Source of the DNA: Natronomonas sp.
Lineage (GTDB): Archaea; Halobacteriota; Halobacteria; Halobacteriales; Haloarculaceae
Assembly: GCA_007121575.1 (NCBI GenBank)
Contig: SKKJ01000095.1
Span: 1-8,538 of the forward strand
Reading direction: 5' to 3'
DNA length: 8,538 nt
In this document: positions 1-4,494 of the stretch, piece after piece
How the letters are laid out: each line of letters begins with the position of its first letter
Position numbering within the stretch: the stretch's first letter is position 1
Program-made: the position numbers and the translations under genes
The notes under the pieces: model-generated
What the model saw: only the letters and a program-made list of their open reading frames with translations
What the model was told of the DNA's origin: nothing
Databases searched by the model: none

Positions 1-168
1 CAAGCGGGTGACGAACTCACGATCGTCGACGACGAGTGGGAGCTCCCGTTCGCGTTCGGAGAACCCGTCGAGTTGGAGATCGAGTTCAACGGCGTCGACG
101 AACCGGAACTCGAAATCGAGATCGAGCTCCCTGGACGAACGGACGAAAAACCACCGGATATTATATAG
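1..168 (+). CDS. C-terminal part of a probable amphi-Trp domain protein (5' end outside window)
   Basis: Frame 1 is open from the first base to a TAG at 166-168 and gives the last 55 residues of a protein. The piece is very acidic and contains strands in which hydrophobic and acidic residues alternate (VELEIEFNG, then ELEIEIEL), after a segment reading DELTIVDDEWELPF. This alternation is the hallmark of the small amphi-Trp domain proteins common in haloarchaea, whose function is not known. The gene ends convergently with dpsA, 53 bases away. Family members are usually about 90-110 residues, so roughly half the protein would be visible. The tail after the last strand (PGRTDEKPPDII) is longer than I would expect for the minimal domain. 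The family call rests on pattern alone; another beta-rich acidic protein is possible. Confidence 0.55.
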   Translation, partial: QAGDELTIVDDEWELPFAFGEPVELEIEFNGVDEPELEIEIELPGRTDEKPPDII

Positions 169-192
169 CCGAACGTTTCAGAAGTTAGATAG

Positions 193-209
193 AAAACCGT
201 TTTGCACGG
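193..209 (-). terminator. Possible terminator hairpin of dpsA
   Basis: On the minus strand, 13 bases after the dpsA stop, CCGT (209-206) and ACGG (200-197) form a short 4-bp stem around a 5-base loop. TTTT (196-193) follows directly. A perfect palindrome, CGAAATTTCG (211-220), sits between the stop and this hairpin. Archaeal termination relies mainly on the T-tract, so the stem may be incidental. Confidence 0.35.
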
Positions 210-221
210 GCGAAATTTCGA

Positions 222-767
222 TCATTTCGTCGCAGAGTCCAACACGAGGGTGTCGTCTTCGAGATAGTGTTCGATGTGGTGGGTGTGTTCTTCGAGGGTC
301 TCGAGCTGTCCACGGAGCATTTCGCTCGTCGTATAATCACCGAGTCCTTCCGTGAGCTCGATGTGTTGGCGGTAGCTTTCGATCATATCGCCCATCATCT
401 CGAGATCGTTTTCGAGCGACGTTCGGATGTCGTAGACGTCCTCGTCTTCCGGCTCGACGGTGGCGTTCTCTGCGAGCGCCGTCATGCTCGCGTGTGGAAC
501 GCCACCGAGCGCCTGCAGTCGTTCGGCGAGGGCGTCCGCGGCGAGTTCGACGTCCTCGTAGACCTCCTGAAGGAACCGGTGGATTTCGAGGAACTCCGCG
601 CCCTCGACGTTCCAGTGATGTTTGTGAAGTTGGTGATAGAGGACGTACGCGTCGGCGAGATCAGTGTTGAGCGCGTCGATGATCTGTTCGGCCTTCTCGG
701 TATCGAGTCGAAGGGCGTTGTCCTCGACAGTGCCCGCTTTCTGTTGGACCGTTTTTTGTGTACTCAT
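222..767 (-). CDS. dpsA: DpsA: DNA-protecting ferritin-like iron storage protein
   Basis: This 181-residue protein belongs to the Dps branch of the ferritin superfamily. Such proteins form hollow dodecamers in the cytoplasm that oxidise Fe(II) and store ferric iron, limiting Fenton damage. Length and sequence closely match Halobacterium DpsA (about 182 residues), including the N-terminus MSTQK and the C-terminal HHIEHYLEDDTLV. The Dps signature KHHWNVEGAEF is at residues 49-59. By spacing to known Dps proteins, the intersubunit ferroxidase ligands are His51, His63, Asp78 and Glu82, all present. An in-frame ATG at 836 would add 23 residues, but the TATA box (811-818) lies inside that extension and homologues start at MSTQK, so 767 is chosen. 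The gene is monocistronic: its own promoter lies between it and the aspartate dehydrogenase gene, and it converges with the gene at 1-168. Iron or peroxide control is expected from the family but not proven here. Confidence 0.95.
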   Translation of the reverse strand: MSTQKTVQQKAGTVEDNALRLDTEKAEQIIDALNTDLADAYVLYHQLHKHHWNVEGAEFLEIHRFLQEVYEDVELAADALAERLQALGGVPHASMTALAENATVEPEDEDVYDIRTSLENDLEMMGDMIESYRQHIELTEGLGDYTTSEMLRGQLETLEEHTHHIEHYLEDDTLVLDSATK

Positions 768-811
768 TGCAATAGTATCATTGCACGCGCACGACCTTAA
801 AATTGCGCAAC
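765..811 (-). promoter_or_regulatory. TTGC/GCAA palindrome cluster in the dpsA promoter and start
   Basis: Three palindromic elements share the half-site TTGC/GCAA. TTGCGCAA (803-810) sits just downstream of the TATA box. GCAAT-N6-ATTGC (769-784) covers the leader. ATTGCAAT (766-773) runs into the start codon. The centres of the first two are 30 bases apart, close to three helical turns, so one protein could bind both on the same DNA face. Placement between TATA and ATG suits a repressor. The binding protein is unknown. Confidence 0.35.
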
Positions 812-818
812 TTATAAA
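811..818 (-). promoter_or_regulatory. TATA box of dpsA
   Basis: The minus strand reads TTTATAAG at 818-811, preceded by an A-rich stretch (cgaaatca) that could serve as BRE. Transcription would start about 26 bases downstream, near 788, leaving a leader of roughly 20 bases. A second AT-rich candidate, TTTTAAGG (803-796), would start near 773 and give an almost leaderless mRNA. The sequence does not decide between them. Confidence 0.55.
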
Positions 819-860
819 TGATTTCGTTTCAATCAACCCGGTTCGTCAACCAACGCATTC

Positions 861-1685
861 TTATGTTCCGACGCTCACAGTGGACGTGATTCCCCGAAGC
901 GTTTCGATCGCCGAAAGCGCCGCCAGATAGCTCGTTTTCGGGTTCGTCGGTGACGGGACGTTCCGGACTTCGGTTTCGATCCGACCGGCGCTTCCACGCG
1001 CCTCGATTCGATGGACGTTATTCTCCTCGGCGGGATCGGCAACGATCCGGACGGTCGTCTCGGTCGGGCCGGTGCCGGCCAGACTGAGTGCGATGGCGAC
1101 GTTGATATTCGATGGAAACGCCGTCGCCGCGTCCTTCGCCGAGCCTTCGAAGACGACCGTCGGTTCTTCGAGTGCCGAAAGATCGATGTCGTGTCTCTCG
1201 ATGTGGGGTGCTCCGGCGAGTCCGGCCGGCGGTTTGTGAGTCGTCAACGAGACCGTCGATAGCTCCTCCGTGAGAGCTGCAGCTTTGATCGCATCCAACC
1301 CGGCGATCGCACCGGATGGAACGTACAGCCGACTCGACTCGCGATCGGCCGCACCGACCACGTCTCGTCTGAGCTCCGGATCGGCGAGCGCGCCGACGCT
1401 CAACAGCATGAGACTCGTCCCGGATTCGAGAACGTCAACGGCAACGTCTTGGACAGCCGATTGGCTCGCCGCCTCGACGACGAGCGAGGACTCAGCGGAG
1501 AGTTCGGACGCAGAATCGACAATAGACGGCGTCGAATCCAGTGAGTCAACGAGGGAGGCCGCCGCCGTCCGCGTTCGATTATACACCGCCGTTAACTCGG
1601 CATCGGGGATGGTACCGTCGTCAACCGCCGTCGCGATCTCCGTGCCGATCGTTCCACACCCCAACAGACCGATCCGTAGCGTCAT
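861..1685 (-). CDS. nadX: L-aspartate dehydrogenase (NadX family)
   Basis: The 274-residue product is an NAD(P)-dependent aspartate dehydrogenase. Members oxidise L-aspartate to iminoaspartate, the precursor that quinolinate synthase (NadA) uses in de novo NAD synthesis. The N-terminus has the Rossmann loop GLLGCGTIG (residues 6-14). Family blocks follow in order: VEAASQSAV (70-78), VPSGAIAGLDAI (122-133), VVFEGSA (177-183), FPSNINVA (190-197) and NPKTSYLAALS (248-258). His225, in NVHRIEARG, aligns with active-site His189 of the Archaeoglobus fulgidus enzyme, which has the same NxH motif and C-terminal block. At 274 residues it is longer than the roughly 240 of archaeal and Thermotoga enzymes. 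The thioesterase gene ends 60 bases upstream on the same strand. No nadA or nadC is adjacent, so the NAD role is inferred from the family. Confidence 0.88.
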   Translation of the reverse strand: MTLRIGLLGCGTIGTEIATAVDDGTIPDAELTAVYNRTRTAAASLVDSLDSTPSIVDSASELSAESSLVVEAASQSAVQDVAVDVLESGTSLMLLSVGALADPELRRDVVGAADRESSRLYVPSGAIAGLDAIKAAALTEELSTVSLTTHKPPAGLAGAPHIERHDIDLSALEEPTVVFEGSAKDAATAFPSNINVAIALSLAGTGPTETTVRIVADPAEENNVHRIEARGSAGRIETEVRNVPSPTNPKTSYLAALSAIETLRGITSTVSVGT

Positions 1686-1745
1686 GCGATGGCTTCTGAG
1701 TGAACCCTCATAACTGTTGGATGATCTCGTTTCAAGATCGTCGGA
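1686..1745 (-). promoter_or_regulatory. 60-bp spacer before nadX with a weak promoter-like sequence
   Basis: On the minus strand a TATA-like GTTATGAG lies about 24 bases before the nadX ATG, a distance that would suit a leaderless transcript. Upstream of it, GATCT (1723-1727) and AGATC (1735-1739) make a short inverted repeat. Either nadX has this weak promoter of its own, or it is co-transcribed with the thioesterase gene; both fit. Confidence 0.25.
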
Positions 1746-2165
1746 TTACGCAGGATTTCGATCGAGATAGAGCGAAACGCGACCGATAGCGATCTCTTTC
1801 CGCCCTTTGGGCGTGTCAGCGGTCACTTCGACGCGAACGACGCCCTGGGTTCGACCGGAGCGAACGACCGTCGATTCGGCCGTCAGATCCGCCGTCGCGG
1901 GACGCAGATAGCTCACGTTGAGTTCCGTCGTCGCGTGAACCTGCTCTTTCGGCGCTTTTAGGGTCGTGCGAATCGCCGAACCGGCACCGTGATCGATCAA
2001 CGTCGCGACGACACCGCCTTGGATCACGTCGGATTCGGGGTTCGTGAGCGAATCGTCGTGGGGGAGGGTATGCCGAACGTATCCCTCTCGCTGTTCTTCT
2101 AAGACGATTCCGAGACTCTGCAGATGTTCGTGATTTTCGAGAAACCACTCGTTTGCGTCGGTCAC
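1746..2165 (-). CDS. PaaI-type hotdog-fold acyl-CoA thioesterase
   Basis: The 139-residue product fits the PaaI/YbgC-like thioesterase family, single-domain hotdog proteins that oligomerise and hydrolyse acyl- or aryl-CoA thioesters in the cytoplasm. The family core IQGGVVATLIDHGAGSA (48-64) is a variant of the HGG motif, with QGG at 49-51 and the conserved acidic Asp58 on the central helix. The strand block TELNVSYLRPA (80-90) is also typical. Length is normal. The start is GTG at 2165: the reading frame runs upstream to a TGA with no ATG between, and the protein begins at the position expected for the fold. It is divergent from an enoyl-CoA hydratase 109 bases away, which supports a shared role in CoA-thioester metabolism, such as clearing stalled acyl-CoA intermediates. 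The true substrate cannot be read from sequence. Confidence 0.85.
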   Translation of the reverse strand: MTDANEWFLENHEHLQSLGIVLEEQREGYVRHTLPHDDSLTNPESDVIQGGVVATLIDHGAGSAIRTTLKAPKEQVHATTELNVSYLRPATADLTAESTVVRSGRTQGVVRVEVTADTPKGRKEIAIGRVSLYLDRNPA

Positions 2166-2184
2166 GACATTGGGTTTAGCGGGC

Positions 2185-2192
2185 AGATATTT
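2185..2192 (-). promoter_or_regulatory. Probable TATA box of the thioesterase gene
   Basis: The minus strand reads AAATATCT at 2192-2185, with its centre about 23 bases before the GTG start. That spacing implies a leaderless or nearly leaderless mRNA, common in haloarchaea. Confidence 0.4.
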
Positions 2193-2226
2193 GTGTCAAC
2201 TGATCTCGCAGAACGACGGCTCGTAT

Positions 2227-2247
2227 CAACCGGTTGTACGGAACAAC
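2227..2247. promoter_or_regulatory. Palindromic operator-like site between the thioesterase and hydratase genes
   Basis: CAACCGGTTG (2227-2236) is a perfect 10-bp palindrome. Its right half also forms a second inverted repeat, GTTGT (2233-2237) with ACAAC (2243-2247) around five bases. Three half-sites thus lie in 21 bases, upstream of both start codons of this divergent pair. No clear TATA box for the hydratase is visible at the usual distance, so an activator-dependent promoter is possible. Confidence 0.35.
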
Positions 2248-2274
2248 AAAGTGGATGTCACAGCAACGTGGACT

Positions 2275-3033
2275 ATGGCATCCGAGGACATCATCGTCGA
2301 TCGAACCGCAGATCGCGTCGAGATCACACTCGACCGCCCCGAGAAGTCGAACGCGCTCACGGGGGGGATGTACGAACGGCTTGGAGACGTGTTCGAGACG
2401 CTGAAGGATGAGGACCCCTCCGTCGTCACGCTACGAGGAGCGGACGGGAACTTTTCAGCCGGTGTCGATATGTCCGACGTGCCGACGTGGGGCGAGATGA
2501 AACCGCTCGACGTTCGGGACCTCCTTGAGGGAGTCCACGACGTGCTTCGGACGATCGAGTCGCTCGATGCGCCGGTCGTCGCAGTGTTGGAAGGACACGT
2601 TCTCGGCGGCGGTCTAGAGCTCGCCGTCGCGTGCGATATCCGAATCGCCGATACCACTGCCCGGTTCGGACTGCCGGAGTCGACGATGGGGCTGGCGATG
2701 GATCTCGGCGGCGCACAGAAACTGCCGGGGATGATCGGTGAGGGAATGACCAAATACCTGATCATGACCGGCGAGACGATCGACGCCGAACGGGCGTACG
2801 AGATTGGCCTCATCGAGGAGTGTCACGACCCCGGCTCGCTCGAACACGCCGCGGACGAACTCGCGTCGACGCTCGAATCGAAGCCCACGTACGTACACGG
2901 TCTCGCGAAACGACAGGTCCACTCCGTCCGCCCGCTCAATCTCGATGAATCGATGCAGCAGGCGATCCATCACGCCATCGCGGCGTACAACGAGCCGGAG
3001 ACGAAGCGTCGGGTGAAAGAGTTCTTCGAGTGA
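2275..3033 (+). CDS. Enoyl-CoA hydratase/isomerase family protein
   Basis: The 252-residue product is a crotonase-fold enzyme, expected to hydrate trans-2-enoyl-CoA to 3-hydroxyacyl-CoA in beta-oxidation or a related CoA pathway. Crotonase features appear in order: the CoA-binding segment RPEKSNALT (21-29), oxyanion-hole segment NFSAGVDM (59-66), second oxyanion/catalytic block GGGLELAVACDIRIA (111-125), and FGLPE (131-135). Glu115 and Glu135 match the two catalytic glutamates of rat mitochondrial hydratase (Glu144 and Glu164), so the hydratase reaction looks possible. The C-terminal helices end in RRVKEFFE, usual for the family. The frame is open to 2170, but the start at 2275 (MASEDIIVDR) gives normal family length and leaves the divergent promoter region free. 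The next gene begins 111 bases later with its own promoter. Substrate chain length is unknown. Confidence 0.9.
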   Translation: MASEDIIVDRTADRVEITLDRPEKSNALTGGMYERLGDVFETLKDEDPSVVTLRGADGNFSAGVDMSDVPTWGEMKPLDVRDLLEGVHDVLRTIESLDAPVVAVLEGHVLGGGLELAVACDIRIADTTARFGLPESTMGLAMDLGGAQKLPGMIGEGMTKYLIMTGETIDAERAYEIGLIEECHDPGSLEHAADELASTLESKPTYVHGLAKRQVHSVRPLNLDESMQQAIHHAIAAYNEPETKRRVKEFFE

Positions 3034-3057
3034 CAGAACCCGATCAAAATTGGGCAT

Positions 3058-3097
3058 TCGGATGTTTTCCCCGACAAATATCCGACGTTTTCCCCGA
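3058..3097 (+). repeat. 17-bp tandem direct repeat upstream of the dehydrogenase promoter
   Basis: Two units, tcggatgttttccccga (3058-3074) and tccgacgttttccccga (3081-3097), agree at 15 of 17 positions, with the last 11 identical. The period is 23 bases, about two helical turns. The repeat ends roughly a dozen bases before the TATA box of the next gene, the usual place for an archaeal activator site. Each unit also carries TTTT downstream of the hydratase stop, so the pair could instead, or also, serve as termination tracts for that gene. Confidence 0.6.
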
Positions 3098-3108
3098 GAT
3101 TGGAATGA

Positions 3109-3122
3109 TAATAATATAAATA
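3109..3122 (+). promoter_or_regulatory. TATA box of the ornithine cyclodeaminase-family gene
   Basis: The AT-rich block taataatataaata stands out sharply from the surrounding GC-rich DNA. Its core is about 28-30 bases before the ATG at 3145, which points to a leaderless or nearly leaderless transcript. It is the clearest promoter in the window. Confidence 0.65.
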
Positions 3123-3144
3123 CGATTCGTGCAAGTGTTGCCGT

Positions 3145-4140
3145 ATGGAAACGCTGCTGTTAGACTACGAAGACGTCGAGGAAAACGCCGAAATGGCCGA
3201 AGTCATCGTCGCTGTCGAAGAAGCGTTCGATGCCTACGAGGCCGGGCGCGTCCAGATGCCGGCGAAGTCGTATATCGAGCTGCCGGAATACAACGGTGAC
3301 TTTCGATCGATGCCGGCGTATATGGACGCCGGAGACTGGGATGCGGCGGGGATCAAATGGGTCAACGTTCACACCGACAACCCGGCCGAGTACGACCTTC
3401 CAACCGTGCTCGGAACGATGGTGTATTCGAACCCTCGAAACGCGTTTCCGCTCTCGATCATGGACGGGACCTCGCTCACCCGAATACGAACCGGGGCGGC
3501 GGCCGCCGTCGCGACGGACCACCTCGCTGTCGAAGACGCGACATCGCTCGGCATCGTCGGAGCGGGCGTCCAATCGTACACGCAGTTAGAGGCGATCAGC
3601 ACCGTCAGAGAGATCGAAACCGTGGTGGTCGCAGACAAGCGCGAAGAAGCTATCGAGCGATTTATTGAGCGATTCGGCGACGAGTTCGATGTCCGAAGTG
3701 GCTCGATCGCCGAAGCCGGCTCGTGCGACGTTCTCTCGACGGTGACACCGGTTCGGTCGCCGATCGTGAGTGCCGACGACCTCGGCGCGCACACGCACGT
3801 CAACGCGATGGGAGCGGACGCACCGAGAAAGAACGAACTGGGCGCGGATATCATCACGTCAGCGAAGCTCGTTATCGACGATTACGAACAGTGTACACAC
3901 TCCGGCGAGATCAACGTCCCATGGAGTGAGGGCGTGCTCTCGGATGCGGATCTATACGGTGAACTGGGAGAGATCGTCGCCGGGAAACGCCCGGGGCGAA
4001 CCGACGAAGACGGGATTACGGTCTTCGATTCGACCGGACTGGCGATTCAGGACGTCGCCACCGCCCACGTGGTGTACGAGCGAGCGAAACAGAACGACAA
4101 CGGAACCAGATTCGGACTCGTCGAGACCGAGCTTCGATAA
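3145..4140 (+). CDS. Ornithine cyclodeaminase/mu-crystallin family; probable alanine dehydrogenase
   Basis: The 331-residue product belongs to the NAD(P)-dependent ornithine cyclodeaminase/mu-crystallin family, which includes the archaeal alanine dehydrogenase of Archaeoglobus (pyruvate plus ammonia to alanine, reversible). An N-terminal substrate and dimer domain carries MPAKSYIELP (38-47) and FRSMPAYM (53-60). The Rossmann domain starts at LGIVGAGVQSYTQ (135-147). By alignment to Pseudomonas putida ornithine cyclodeaminase, Arg54, Lys71 (IKWVN), Arg115 (IRTGAAA) and Asp225 (GADAPRKNEL) match its Arg45, Lys69, Arg112 and Asp228. The C-terminal block FDSTGLAIQDVATA (294-307) is conserved family-wide. 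The ATG at 3145 fits the strong TATA box. Alanine dehydrogenase is the best guess for an archaeon, but ornithine cyclodeaminase, ketimine reductase or an opine-type activity cannot be excluded. The gene is probably monocistronic. Confidence 0.88.
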   Translation: METLLLDYEDVEENAEMAEVIVAVEEAFDAYEAGRVQMPAKSYIELPEYNGDFRSMPAYMDAGDWDAAGIKWVNVHTDNPAEYDLPTVLGTMVYSNPRNAFPLSIMDGTSLTRIRTGAAAAVATDHLAVEDATSLGIVGAGVQSYTQLEAISTVREIETVVVADKREEAIERFIERFGDEFDVRSGSIAEAGSCDVLSTVTPVRSPIVSADDLGAHTHVNAMGADAPRKNELGADIITSAKLVIDDYEQCTHSGEINVPWSEGVLSDADLYGELGEIVAGKRPGRTDEDGITVFDSTGLAIQDVATAHVVYERAKQNDNGTRFGLVETELR

Positions 4141-4151
4141 CCGAACCGGGT

Positions 4152-4180
4152 AAAAGAACTACTCCCACGAAACGCGTTTT
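4152..4180. terminator. T-tracts at a convergent gene end
   Basis: Two genes converge with an 18-base gap. The minus-strand small protein gene is followed by TTTT on its own strand (4155-4152). The plus-strand dehydrogenase gene reads into GTTTTC at 4176-4181, inside the end of the opposing gene. Both are short but correctly placed for archaeal T-tract termination. Confidence 0.3.
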
Positions 4181-4371
4181 CTGACGCCTTTCAGCGTTTT
4201 AGCGATGCTCCAAACGATGAGTAAAAACGGGATGAGCGGAAGTGCGAGCACCAAGAGTACTGCCGCGCCCGCGATCCACGGATTGGTGAGTTCGTCCGTT
4301 TCCCCGTTGTTGGATCCTCGAACTGATCGTACGATACCTCTTACTCGCCCGGTGACGGTTCCTCCAACCAT
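4159..4371 (-). CDS. Small single-helix membrane protein, function unknown
   Basis: The product has 70 residues. A hydrophilic N-terminus with several arginines (GRVRGIVRSVRGS, 8-20) leads to an acidic linker, then a hydrophobic segment at about 32-57 (starting WIAGAAVLL, ending FLLIVW) long enough to cross the membrane once, then a basic tail (KGVRKRVSWE). I do not recognise a family, although short haloarchaeal proteins with this plan are common. The organised hydrophobic block and the fit into the gap between two confident genes favour a real gene over chance. The ATG at 4371 is chosen because it leaves 123 bases to the divergent leuS start. A clear TATA box is not visible. An overlapping open frame at 4199-4420 lacks these features. 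Confidence 0.6.
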   Translation of the reverse strand: MVGGTVTGRVRGIVRSVRGSNNGETDELTNPWIAGAAVLLVLALPLIPFLLIVWSIAKTLKGVRKRVSWE

Positions 4372-4450
4372 ATTCGTAAATAGGTCTGCGTCCGGTATGA
4401 GCCTTCGCCTCGAATCCCACGCGGTGAAACAGCCGACGCGCGGATGGAAA

Positions 4451-4458
4451 GTTTAAGG
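4451..4458 (+). promoter_or_regulatory. TATA box of leuS
   Basis: GTTTAAGG lies about 40 bases before the leuS ATG at 4495. The predicted start near 4480 gives a leader of about 15 bases. GGTGA at 4473-4477 is too far from the ATG to act as a Shine-Dalgarno site. Confidence 0.45.
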
Positions 4459-4494
4459 GCCGAACCGTCGGAAGGTGAACGTAACTTCCTCTCT

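Noticed and set aside
267..800. Long plus-strand open frame opposite dpsA
   Set aside because: It is the complement of a confident DpsA gene. GC-rich haloarchaeal DNA routinely gives long antisense frames, and its translation shows no recognisable domain.
2170..2274. Upstream extension of the enoyl-CoA hydratase
   Set aside because: The extra residues have no crotonase similarity and would occupy the divergent promoter and its palindrome. The ATG at 2275 gives the normal family length.
4444..4494. Seventeen-residue N-terminal extension of leuS from ATG 4444
   Set aside because: The TATA-like GTTTAAGG at 4451-4458 would lie inside the coding sequence, and the start at 4495 matches the usual LeuRS N-terminus.
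4372..4494. Possible T-box or other leader riboswitch before leuS
   Set aside because: T-boxes are bacterial, the predicted leader is only about 15 bases, and no tRNA-binding or terminator/antiterminator structure is visible.
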